A DNA stretch of 8,551 bases from CAYLXU01 sp964388055 (GCA_964388055.1 CAYLXU010000039.1:1-8551); one strand, 5' to 3'; shown: positions 1 through 5,949, counted from the first letter of the stretch. Program-made: numbers and translations. Notes: generated by a model not told the origin, from the letters alone.

Positions 1-245
1 CTATTTTCACCCAAATCCGTACTCCCTGCAGGCCATGGATCAGTTGGCTTTAGCACGTCATTGTCAACATAAAAACGAAAGTAGTTTTGAGTAAGCGTAT
101 AATCCGCCGCATATGCTTCTGGAGCAATGAATGGAAAACTACCATAAAAAAAGGAGCTAAGTGTTAGATGGCTTAGCATAACTAGGACAGCAAAGAATAC
201 TTTTATATCCTTTCTTTCTCCATATATTTCAACTTGTCTATACAT
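1..245 (-). CDS. Exported surface protein, N-terminal part (cut by window edge)
   Basis: Reading the minus strand from an ATG at 245 gives 81 open codons that run off the window edge. The N-terminus has a charged stretch, then a hydrophobic core at about residues 15-41 (VFFAVLVMLSHLTLSSFF), then APEAYA-ADYT, a good signal peptidase I site at about residue 46/47. The mature part begins with TQNYFRFYVDNDVLKPTDPW followed by PAGSTDLGEN. I associate this kind of segment with large secreted proteins of Patescibacteria, though its function is not known to me. The gene starts five bases after the upstream beta-propeller gene, so the two are probably one operon making envelope proteins. The start is supported by the G-rich ribosome-binding region overlapping the end of the upstream gene. 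Most of the protein lies outside the window, so no activity can be assigned. Confidence 0.8.
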   Translation of the reverse strand, partial: MYRQVEIYGERKDIKVFFAVLVMLSHLTLSSFFYGSFPFIAPEAYAADYTLTQNYFRFYVDNDVLKPTDPWPAGSTDLGEN

Positions 246-250
246 ATACG

Positions 251-1681
251 TTACTCTCCCCCTCCTTCATCTAAGGAACTTTTTACCTTTGTTATCTGTG
301 AAGATGGAATGACAACCTTATTCTCCTGAAGTGGAGACTGCGGCAAGTCCTGTGAAAACGGACTCTTGTCTTCATGTTTCCCAATCACTAAGGACTCCCC
401 TGAAGTCATGTCATACCCAAACGTCTGTACCGCACCGTCGAGACCACGCTTTTCCCACAACACCACAAATCTTGGATTTTCAGACTTTTCATCACCCTGA
501 CTTAAACGAGAAACACTTCCTGTCTCCCGATCGTACATAAACACACGCCACACACCACCCTCATACGCTTGCCATGTGATAAAATCATCACTAATGCGAG
601 GAAACATATCATGCCATGCATTCTCAGTGATCTTCTTTGTCTCCCACGCATTATTTTTCCCCTTTTTTTCAGCAACAAAAATCTCCCAATTATTATTAAT
701 CCACCCCTGCCACACGATTACACCTTTTTGTATTTGAGGATTCATGTTGTTTGAGACACCGGTCGTAAGCTGAGTGGTGCTGGCCATGGTTCGGTCGTAT
801 ACCATAATGTGCCACTTATCATCAACGAGCGCTTGCCAAACAACAGATGAACTATACAAATCGACTGCGGGAAAAAGAACATCTCTTGCGCCACGGGAAA
901 CTTGAGTGATCGCAGAACCATCTCTTAAAAACACTTCTCTACCAGCGCCGGAACGTGCTTCGGATATAAATACACTTGGCACACCCCCAACGCCCTGAGT
1001 AGACGTAGGCATTTGCTGAACCTCGTTCTTGATACAATAATAGCTCCCATCTTCAAACTCCAAACACCCCTGTCGAATTCTCTCCACAACCTCGTTACGA
1101 ACTTCATCTTCAAACGTCTTGTCTGCTACTTTTTTCCTCAACTCTTCTTCAACCTCACGTCTTATCTGCTCACGCAACACATCTAGACTCACCCCGGGCT
1201 GCAACTCATCGTTCTTTACCACTACATCATTATGTGTCACATCGGCCTCAGAAAACGTGAGGCTATCTGGTGTTGTAGAAGAAGTGTCGGTTTTAATAAC
1301 GACATCTGTCGTAGATGCAGTTGTTGAGGCGTTATCTGAAGTTGATGATGCTGGAGCAACAGACTCAACAACACCCTCTTCACCTAAACTCACAATCTGC
1401 CCAACATTATTAGACTCGAGCAATGATGTTGAAGACACTCCAACATCAACATCATTATCCGCAACAACGGTCCCCTGAACAAAATTTCGTTCCACGACTT
1501 CAGGCTCCTGAGCAAATACAGGGAACGCGGGAAGAAGCACCACCTGCAACAACATAATTACTGAAATATATTTATATAAATTCAAAACACCCTTTCTGTT
1601 TTCAGAAAAAACCAAAACACCAGGATGCGTGATATCCTGTATCCGTTTTGGTTCTCGTACCAGTTTTGAGTTTTTATACAT
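251..1681 (-). CDS. Exported TolB-like beta-propeller repeat protein
   Basis: This 476-residue protein probably acts outside the membrane; its function is unknown. A hydrophobic segment (about residues 39-57, SVIMLLQVVLLPAFPVFA) ends in VFA-QEP, a likely signal peptidase site. A Ser/Thr-rich low-complexity region follows (about 80-145), then a charged helix (165-205) and a short stretch with two cysteines (206 and 216, GCLEFEDGSYYC) that could form a disulfide. The C-terminal half carries at least three repeats with the pattern hhWQxxxxxxWxhhhhxxx (about 280-297, 322-339, 368-385) and a weaker fourth near 406-425. The roughly 40-residue spacing is typical of TolB/WD40-like propeller blades. 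Too few blades are visible for a complete propeller, so it may pair with another protein or be degenerate. The ATG at 1681 is chosen over a TTG at 1690; a TTG at 1585 with a better ribosome-binding site is also possible. It is probably cotranscribed with the secreted protein that follows. Confidence 0.8.
   Translation of the reverse strand: MYKNSKLVREPKRIQDITHPGVLVFSENRKGVLNLYKYISVIMLLQVVLLPAFPVFAQEPEVVERNFVQGTVVADNDVDVGVSSTSLLESNNVGQIVSLGEEGVVESVAPASSTSDNASTTASTTDVVIKTDTSSTTPDSLTFSEADVTHNDVVVKNDELQPGVSLDVLREQIRREVEEELRKKVADKTFEDEVRNEVVERIRQGCLEFEDGSYYCIKNEVQQMPTSTQGVGGVPSVFISEARSGAGREVFLRDGSAITQVSRGARDVLFPAVDLYSSSVVWQALVDDKWHIMVYDRTMASTTQLTTGVSNNMNPQIQKGVIVWQGWINNNWEIFVAEKKGKNNAWETKKITENAWHDMFPRISDDFITWQAYEGGVWRVFMYDRETGSVSRLSQGDEKSENPRFVVLWEKRGLDGAVQTFGYDMTSGESLVIGKHEDKSPFSQDLPQSPLQENKVVIPSSQITKVKSSLDEGGGE
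254..267 (-). promoter_or_regulatory. Ribosome binding region embedded in the preceding gene
   Basis: On the minus strand the sequence AAGGAGGGGGAGAG precedes the ATG at 245. The full AAGGAGG core is 15 bases from the start, while the overlapping GGGGAG is about 10 bases away, which is a more usual spacing. The site lies inside the last codons of the upstream gene and encodes its EGGGE tail. It is the clearest Shine-Dalgarno sequence in the window; most other starts here have none. Confidence 0.6.
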
Positions 1682-1709
1682 AACACCCAAACCAGCTTTT
1701 CCGTTTTGT

Positions 1710-1737
1710 TTTATACTACGTTGCTGTATATTTGTAA
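1710..1737 (-). promoter_or_regulatory. Candidate sigma-70 promoter for the beta-propeller gene
   Basis: On the minus strand TTACAA (1732-1737) and TATAAA (1710-1715) are separated by 16 bases and lie about 30 bases before the ATG at 1681. Transcription would start near 1703 and leave a leader of roughly 22 bases. Hexamer match and spacing are good, but no experiment is available. Confidence 0.45.
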
Positions 1738-1871
1738 CTCATTCTACTCACAGTATCAGAATAAACCGAGCATCTATGTTTGCATGCCTCGGCTATCTTT
1801 AGTATACCTAGAACACACGTATATCTAAAGCACAGACTGTGGAATACATGTGCATATCAAGATTCCGCATC

Positions 1872-1901
1872 TTGTGTTTTTTATCTGGTATCTGGTATCT
1901 T
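1872..1901 (+). promoter_or_regulatory. Candidate promoter of the tRNA-Gly gene
   Basis: TTGTGT (1872-1877) and TATCTT (1896-1901) are 18 bases apart, and the second box ends 22 bases before the mature tRNA 5' end, leaving room for a short trimmed leader. The boxes sit in a repetitive TATCTGG tract, so chance matches are easier here. A TATAAA at 1911-1916 is too close to the tRNA to be its -10 box. Confidence 0.3.
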
Positions 1902-1909
1902 ATATCTAT
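1882..1909 (+). repeat. Four heptad tandem repeats (TATCTGG type)
   Basis: Four head-to-tail 7-base units are visible: TATCTGG, TATCTGG, TATCTTA and TATCTAT. The first two are identical and the others diverge at the last two positions. The tract lies directly upstream of the tRNA gene and overlaps its likely promoter, so changes in copy number would alter promoter spacing. It could equally be simple-sequence drift. Confidence 0.6.
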
Positions 1910-1923
1910 CTATAAAATTCGAA

Positions 1924-1997
1924 GCGAGAGTAGTACAATGGCAGTACACCTGCCTTCCAAGCAGGATATGCGGGTTCGATTCCCGTCTCTCGCTCCA
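1924..1997 (+). tRNA. tRNA-Gly, anticodon TCC
   Basis: A full cloverleaf can be folded by eye. The acceptor stem is GCGAGAG with CTCTCGC, the D arm is GTAC-AATGGCA-GTAC, and the anticodon stem is CCTGC with GCAGG around the loop CTTCCAA. The T arm is GCGGG-TTCGATT-CCCGT with one G-U pair. The anticodon TCC reads glycine GGA/GGG codons. The discriminator base is U, as is usual for bacterial tRNA-Gly, and the 3' CCA is encoded in the DNA (1995-1997). It is a normal glycine tRNA, not the UCA type used by lineages that recode UGA. It stands alone between the divergent envelope genes and the sigma cluster. Confidence 0.97.
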
Positions 1998-2004
1998 CAC
2001 ACGA

Positions 2005-2070
2005 AGAAAACAGTAAATAGAAGGCAAAAGGAACAAAAACGAGAGGGGCCCCTTCTATTTACTGTTTTCT
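2005..2070. repeat. Perfect 20-bp inverted repeat behind the tRNA, possible terminator
   Basis: The arms at 2005-2024 and 2051-2070 (AGAAAACAGTAAATAGAAGG and its exact reverse complement) enclose a 26-base loop that contains part of a GGGGCCCC palindrome (2045-2052). It begins seven bases after the tRNA CCA end and finishes 27 bases before the sigma factor start. The long stem, with GTTTTCT at its 3' end, could end tRNA transcription, but there is no clean T run after the stem. A regulatory hairpin in the sigma-factor leader, or a small mobile-element relic, are alternatives. Confidence 0.75.
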
Positions 2071-2097
2071 ACTTGCCATTTCTGATTCCTGTTACCA

Positions 2098-2667
2098 ATG
2101 CACCAGTTTTATCGTTTAAATAATAAAGGGGATGTTGATGTACCATCCCTTGTTTTGGAGGCAAAAAGAGGGCAAAAAGAAGCCTTTGGGGCTTTATACG
2201 AGCATTTTGCAAGCCCTATCTACCGGTTTATATTCCTCAAAACCAGTAACCGAGAAGATGCTGAAGACCTGCTTCACCAGACGTTTCTCAAAGCATGGGA
2301 CCATATTCAGTCGTACGAAGATAGAGGTGCATCGTTTCAATCATGGCTTTATAGCATTGCTAGAAACACGGTTACGGACTTTTATCGTACAAGAAAGGCA
2401 ACCATCTCTCTTGCAAGTTATGCATCAGACCCAATAGAGGCACAGAAAGACCCAACAAACCATTTGGAATTGAATCTTGCACTTAAAAACATAAGAATGC
2501 ACATCGATCGCCTGTCTCACACAGAACAAGATGCCCTCATTTTACGGTATGTAGAAGACCTGGAACACAAAACCATAGCAGGCATTTTACAAAAAAGCGA
2601 AAGCGCCACCAAAGTTCTCATCCACAGGGCGCTCGCAAAAATCAAACTTCGCATTGACCAAACATGA
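2098..2667 (+). CDS. ECF-like sigma-70 family RNA polymerase sigma factor
   Basis: The 189-residue protein has the two-domain plan of group 4 (ECF-type) sigma factors, which direct RNA polymerase to a small set of promoters, often in response to envelope signals. The sigma-2 region spans about residues 28-98, with the typical core-binding and -10-reading segments NREDAEDLLHQTFLKAW and SFQSWLYSIARNTVTDFYR. The linker is about 100-130. The sigma-4 helix-turn-helix lies at about 133-183 (EQDALILRYVEDLEHKTIAGI and ATKVLIHRALAKIK). Length is normal for the family. The ATG at 2098 is the only ATG start after an in-frame TGA at 2083, and no Shine-Dalgarno sequence precedes it. Its stop overlaps the next gene by ATGA, which carries a membrane protein in the usual anti-sigma position. 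The target promoters cannot be deduced here. Confidence 0.93.
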   Translation: MHQFYRLNNKGDVDVPSLVLEAKRGQKEAFGALYEHFASPIYRFIFLKTSNREDAEDLLHQTFLKAWDHIQSYEDRGASFQSWLYSIARNTVTDFYRTRKATISLASYASDPIEAQKDPTNHLELNLALKNIRMHIDRLSHTEQDALILRYVEDLEHKTIAGILQKSESATKVLIHRALAKIKLRIDQT

Positions 2668-3119
2668 AAAAAGACCTTGTAGGAACAATTAAATCATTGC
2701 GCCACATAGAACCTGATGAAGGGCATGTTTTTCGGTCAAAAAAAAGATTGATTGCTGCGATTGACTCTCATCGAGCATACAATCTGTTTCCCTCTTTTCG
2801 CATGGCACTTGCAGCAAGTTCAATTTTGAGCGTATTGTTTCTCTACTCCCTCCCCACACCGCAAAAGGCTCCCAGAGTCGCGAGTCTTAACGAAAATGTA
2901 TTGGCTCAAGAGTTAGACGCAATTAATTTCGAAAACAAAATTGAAGAGGCCAAAAAAACGAACGAAACAAACAAAGCCATAGACCGAGCAGTACAAAACC
3001 TTGCGCTTACTTCCAACCCAACACAAAGACAAAGTCCTCCGACAACCACCGAACTACCCGCAATAGATGAAGTCGAACCAAATAATGATCTGGATACCAT
3101 TCTTGATGAACTCCTCTAA
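2664..3119 (+). CDS. Single-pass membrane protein, putative anti-sigma factor
   Basis: This 151-residue protein has a positively charged N-terminal part of about 45 residues, one hydrophobic segment (about 47-63, MALAASSILSVLFLYSL) and a polar, acidic C-terminal tail rich in Pro and Thr (SPPTTTELPAIDEVEPNN). The charge pattern predicts the N-terminus in the cytoplasm and the tail outside. Its start overlaps the sigma factor stop (ATGA, 2664-2667), so translation is likely coupled. Position and topology match membrane anti-sigma factors that hold an ECF sigma factor until a signal arrives. I recognise no anti-sigma domain: it has no cysteine, so the zinc-binding HxxxCxxC motif is absent. The function is therefore inferred from context only; a non-regulatory membrane protein remains possible. 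Confidence 0.7.
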   Translation: MKKDLVGTIKSLRHIEPDEGHVFRSKKRLIAAIDSHRAYNLFPSFRMALAASSILSVLFLYSLPTPQKAPRVASLNENVLAQELDAINFENKIEEAKKTNETNKAIDRAVQNLALTSNPTQRQSPPTTTELPAIDEVEPNNDLDTILDELL

Positions 3120-3864
3120 ACCTATCATTTTCTCTCTGCTACTCGTATTGGGACTAAGCTTCCCAGATGTTTTTGTGTTTGCAAAGGAAACGGGCGATAT
3201 TGTCGCTGTTCAAAAAAAGATCCAAACACTCAAAGAAATAAAGAAAAATGATTCCCCTACAAATAAGGTAGTTAAGCTAAAAAAAGACATCCTCTATGAT
3301 ATTTTTGATCTTATGATAGAAGAGGATGAAAAAATGGGAAAACGCCTACTTGAAGCCCGCGTTCCGACGAGTACGCAGGCTCGTTTTCTTGAGGCATTGT
3401 GGAATGATGAACAGTGGTATTTGGAACGCCGCCTCGACACAAATAAAGCGACGTCTTCTCAGGCGCTTGCTCATATCACCAAGGAAATCAAACAGTATCG
3501 ACAAGAAACACAAGACCTGCTTCACAAACAAATTTCTGGAGTCATTCTTGTTGGTGAGGCCCGCCATGGATACAACATCACAAAAAAACGCCTAGATGAG
3601 ATAACTCAAGACATTTCACAAAAATTCCCTGAAGACAAGAAAGCAATAGCCGATTCATATATTCTAAAAATCGAGGGATATCTTGGAGAAATAGAAACAT
3701 CCATCTCAATTGCTTCCGGCATCTTTGAAGAAGAGATGGTGCTTGAAAAATATGAGGAAGGCATAGAAGCAATTACAAAAGCAAGTAAGCTCATCCAAGC
3801 AATTTACGAAGAATTTCTTGCAATGGGAAAAATAAGTAGCACATCAACCACAAATAACATTTGA
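3106..3864 (+). CDS. Exported helical protein of unknown function, sigma-factor cluster
   Basis: From the ATG at 3106 the protein is 252 residues. It opens with a short signal peptide (MNSSKPIIFSLLLVLGLSFP, then DVFVFA-KE, cleavage about residue 26). The mature part is almost entirely charged and predicted helical, with Lys/Glu-rich stretches, an aromatic patch (NDEQWYLERRL, about 100-110) and a Ser/Thr tail. I do not recognise a family. Earlier in-frame ATGs at 3067 and 3085 would put an odd MIWIPFL extension before the signal peptide, so they are less likely. The gene overlaps the membrane protein gene by 14 bases and has no evident ribosome-binding site, which points to coupled translation. 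Its place third in a sigma/anti-sigma-like cluster suggests an extracytoplasmic sensor or partner of the membrane protein, but that is an inference. Confidence 0.75.
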   Translation: MNSSKPIIFSLLLVLGLSFPDVFVFAKETGDIVAVQKKIQTLKEIKKNDSPTNKVVKLKKDILYDIFDLMIEEDEKMGKRLLEARVPTSTQARFLEALWNDEQWYLERRLDTNKATSSQALAHITKEIKQYRQETQDLLHKQISGVILVGEARHGYNITKKRLDEITQDISQKFPEDKKAIADSYILKIEGYLGEIETSISIASGIFEEEMVLEKYEEGIEAITKASKLIQAIYEEFLAMGKISSTSTTNNI

Positions 3865-3874
3865 GTTCTGCTAG

Positions 3875-3910
3875 AAACAAAAAGAGGTCTCATGAGACCT
3901 CTTTTTGTTT
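3875..3910. terminator. Palindromic bidirectional intrinsic terminator
   Basis: Two perfectly complementary 18-base arms (3875-3892 and 3893-3910) form a hairpin with core GAGGTCTCA/TGAGACCTC. The core is flanked by an A tract on one side and a T tract (CTTTTTGTTT) on the other. This gives a GC-containing stem followed by T-rich sequence on both strands. It sits between the convergent sigma cluster, whose last stop is at 3864, and HU, whose stop is at 3930-3932, so it can stop transcription from both. Confidence 0.93.
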
Positions 3911-3929
3911 TGCATCCAATCCAAAAAGG

Positions 3930-4202
3930 TTATGCTACCGCATCCTTTAAGGCTTTTCCTGGACGGAACTTAGGAACGATCTTTGCTGGCACATTTACCT
4001 TCTCCCCAGTCTTTGGGTTAGTTGCCATACGTGCCGCACGCTTTGAAACACGAAATGTTCCAAAACCAGTCACAGCGACCTCTTCCCCGTTCTTTAAGGT
4101 CTTTGTAATTGTCTCAAAAACAGTGTTCACAATTTCCTGAGCCTGTGCCTTGCTTGTGTCTGCAACCTTTTGTACTGCTTCAACAAGTCCTTCTTTAGAC
4201 AT
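3930..4202 (-). CDS. hup: HU family DNA-binding protein
   Basis: The 90-residue protein is full length for the HU/IHF family of small nucleoid proteins, which bind and bend DNA as dimers. The N-terminal helical dimerisation part (MSKEGLVEAVQKVADTSKAQ, to about residue 40) is followed by the hallmark GFGTFRV at 46-52. Next come the basic DNA-gripping arm RAARMATNPKTGEKV, with the intercalating proline in NPKTG (about residue 63), and the C-terminal PKFRPGKALKDAV. An HU homodimer is more likely than IHF because the sequence is generic, but I cannot separate the two firmly. No Shine-Dalgarno sequence is evident before the ATG; the leader is very A/T rich. The gene is convergent with the sigma cluster and shares its terminator. 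Its upstream region carries a promoter, an inverted repeat and a DnaA box. Confidence 0.96.
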   Translation of the reverse strand: MSKEGLVEAVQKVADTSKAQAQEIVNTVFETITKTLKNGEEVAVTGFGTFRVSKRAARMATNPKTGEKVNVPAKIVPKFRPGKALKDAVA

Positions 4203-4274
4203 AAAAAAATAATTAGTGTTATGGACGACCTTTGGGTAACTTTTTCAATCGTTATATCTAAGAATCTCTACCAT

Positions 4275-4299
4275 CCTTATTTTACTAGAAAAAATAAGG
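4275..4299. promoter_or_regulatory. Operator-like inverted repeat over the HU -10 box
   Basis: CCTTATTTT (4275-4283) and its exact complement AAAATAAGG (4291-4299) are separated by seven bases. The repeat covers the candidate -10 box and half the promoter spacer. Neither strand has a T run after it, so a terminator is unlikely; a repressor binding site is the better reading. The binding protein is unknown. Confidence 0.5.
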
Positions 4300-4308
4300 A
4301 AAATACAA
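4279..4308 (-). promoter_or_regulatory. Candidate promoter of the HU gene
   Basis: On the minus strand TTGTAT (4303-4308) and TAAAAT (4279-4284) are 18 bases apart. They precede the HU start by about 77 bases, which gives a leader of roughly 70 bases. The -10 box lies within an inverted repeat, and a DnaA box sits two bases upstream of the -35 box. Confidence 0.45.
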
Positions 4309-4310
4309 GT

Positions 4311-4319
4311 TTATCCACA
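4311..4319 (+). promoter_or_regulatory. Consensus DnaA box
   Basis: TTATCCACA matches the bacterial DnaA box consensus TTATNCACA exactly. It is the only perfect copy I found in the window. It lies in the 183-base gap between HU and rny, two bases upstream of the HU -35 box. This suggests DnaA control of HU transcription or a titration site, not an origin, since no box cluster or AT-rich unwinding repeats accompany it. Confidence 0.5.
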
Positions 4320-4385
4320 GCCCACCAACAAATAGATCTCTCCTACTCAAAAAGCTAGACAGAAAAAATTCGTATCAACTTTTCA

Positions 4386-5930
4386 CTACCGGGCGTATTC
4401 AACTGCTCGAGTCTCTCGAATTACGTTTACCTTAATCTCCCCTGGATACTTCAAGTCTGCTTCAATTCGTTTCGCAATATCACGCGCCATCTTTGCTGCG
4501 GCAAAATCATCTACTCTTTCTGGGACCACAAATACCCTAATCTCTCTTCCTGCCTGAATTGCAAATGCCTTTTCTACTCCATCGAATGAGTGCGCAATTT
4601 TCTCAAGATCTTCGAGTCTCTTCACATAAAATTCAAGCGTCTCGCGGCGCGCGCCAGGTCTTCCTGCGGAAATAATATCAGCAGCATTTACTACATATGC
4701 CTCAGGCACCTCTACTGGATATTCTTCGTGATGGGAATGCATAGACCTAATGACGTCTTCCGAAACCCCGTACTTCTGTAAAATCTTTTTTCCAATGTTT
4801 ACGTGTGTTCCTTGTATCTCGTGATCAACCGCCTTCCCAATATCGTGAAGAAGTGCTCCTTTCTTTGCTATATCAACACGAAGTCCGAGCTCCTGCGCAA
4901 GCATCGCTGAAATATGAGCCATTTCTACGGAGTGCATTAATACGTTCTGCCCAAAACTCGTTCTGTAATTCAACCGACCAAGAAGCATAATAAGCTCTTT
5001 TGGCAAATCCAATACTCCAACTTCATACGCCGCTGATTCTCCGGCTTCTCTCATCTTTTCGTTAATTTCTTGTTGCGCCTCCTCAATCTTCTCCTCAATT
5101 TTTGCAGGCTGGATACGACCATCTTTAATAAGCTTTTCCATTGCAAGCTTTGCAACCTCACGGCGAACTGGATCAAAGGAAGAAAACACAATCACATCTG
5201 GCGCCTCATCCATAATAAGCTCAACACCAGTGAGACGTTCAAATGTGCGGATATTCCTACCCTCTCTCCCAATTATCTTACCCTTAAGGTCCTCAGAAGG
5301 AAGGGGTAGATAAGAAGTGGTAATATCGCTTACATGTGAACGAGCGTATCGTTGAATTGCCGAAGTAACCAGCTCGCTTGTTTTTCTCTCAATTTGCTCC
5401 TGTTTTGTTTGCTCAAGCTTTACTAACGCACGAGTGAGGTCTTCTCTGTGTTCATTTTCCATCTTCGCAATAAGTTCTTCCTTTGCCTTTTCCCGCGACA
5501 TTCCCGCAACTCGCTCAAGCTCTCCCTGAATACGCTCACTCGACTTCTCGAGTTGTGACTTAATCGTTTTTAAACGGTTAAGTTCTTCTTCAACAAATTT
5601 ATCCTTTTGTTCAATATCTTGAAGCTTTCGCTCTAAATTTTCCTCGCGATTTAACAGACGCTCCTCTGTGCGCTGAAGCGCCGTCTTTCTTTCTTTTTCT
5701 TCACTTTTTGCCTCCTCAAGGGTTCTTACCGCCTTATCCTTCGCCTCAATCAAAATTTCCTTCGCCTCCTGACGTGCGTTTTCCAATAATCGACGTGTTT
5801 TTATTTCCGCTGAATTTGAAGATATTCGAGAGAGGATCTCACGAATAGAATACCCGAGAAGTGCCCCCAGAAAGAGCAGTGCAATGAATACCAGAGTTCC
5901 TTCGGTCCCTGGTAACGTACTGAAGTCCAT
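4386..5930 (-). CDS. rny: Ribonuclease Y, membrane-anchored endoribonuclease
   Basis: RNase Y starts bulk mRNA decay by endonucleolytic cleavage at the inner face of the membrane. The 514-residue protein is near the usual length and has every expected part. There is an N-terminal membrane anchor (about 13-27, LVFIALLFLGALLGY) and a long charged coiled coil (about 40-195). The KH RNA-binding domain has its GxxG loop at IIGREGRN (219-226). The HD phosphohydrolase domain has metal-binding H333, HD at 362-363 (LLHDIGKAVDHE), H376, HSHHEE (398-403) and D418 (NAADIISAGRPGARRE). The C-terminal domain ends in IKVNVIRETRAVEYAR. No catalytic residue appears lost. No close Shine-Dalgarno sequence precedes the ATG; GGGGAGA is about 22 bases away. 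The gene is divergent from the phosphoketolase and followed by the HU upstream region, with no clear terminator after it. Confidence 0.98.
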   Translation of the reverse strand: MDFSTLPGTEGTLVFIALLFLGALLGYSIREILSRISSNSAEIKTRRLLENARQEAKEILIEAKDKAVRTLEEAKSEEKERKTALQRTEERLLNREENLERKLQDIEQKDKFVEEELNRLKTIKSQLEKSSERIQGELERVAGMSREKAKEELIAKMENEHREDLTRALVKLEQTKQEQIERKTSELVTSAIQRYARSHVSDITTSYLPLPSEDLKGKIIGREGRNIRTFERLTGVELIMDEAPDVIVFSSFDPVRREVAKLAMEKLIKDGRIQPAKIEEKIEEAQQEINEKMREAGESAAYEVGVLDLPKELIMLLGRLNYRTSFGQNVLMHSVEMAHISAMLAQELGLRVDIAKKGALLHDIGKAVDHEIQGTHVNIGKKILQKYGVSEDVIRSMHSHHEEYPVEVPEAYVVNAADIISAGRPGARRETLEFYVKRLEDLEKIAHSFDGVEKAFAIQAGREIRVFVVPERVDDFAAAKMARDIAKRIEADLKYPGEIKVNVIRETRAVEYAR

Positions 5931-5949
5931 AGTAATAAGATGCTTCTGC

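Noticed and set aside
1119..1478. A 119-codon open frame on the plus strand, Ser/Thr rich
   Set aside because: It is antisense to the Ser/Thr-rich linker of the propeller gene. The low-complexity codons there (AGT/ACT/ACA) leave the opposite strand open by composition; no start signal or domain is visible.
1766..1792. Hairpin CCGAG...CTCGG as a terminator upstream of the propeller gene
   Set aside because: The stem is five GC-rich pairs plus a bulged extension, followed on the minus strand by an interrupted T stretch, and no minus-strand gene lies upstream of it to terminate.
1971..1997. tRNA 3' end as an integration site
   Set aside because: No second copy of the tRNA 3' end and no integrase gene is present in the window.
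1924..1997. tRNA-Gly as a sign of UGA recoding
   Set aside because: The anticodon is TCC, not TCA, and TGA ends genes here normally.
1780..2123. Two open frames running through the tRNA gene on the plus strand
   Set aside because: They cross a clear tRNA-Gly and the inverted repeat, and their translations show no domain.
3067..3105. Longer start for the exported helical protein (ATG at 3067 or 3085)
   Set aside because: It would add a hydrophobic MIWIPFL stretch ahead of an already complete signal peptide and deepen the overlap with the upstream gene.
4311..4319. Possible replication origin at the DnaA box
   Set aside because: Only one exact box was found, with no cluster, no dnaA or dnaN gene nearby and only 183 bases of intergenic space.
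4362..4384. A/T-rich hairpin after rny as its terminator
   Set aside because: Only about five A-T pairs form around a large loop; this is too weak to call.
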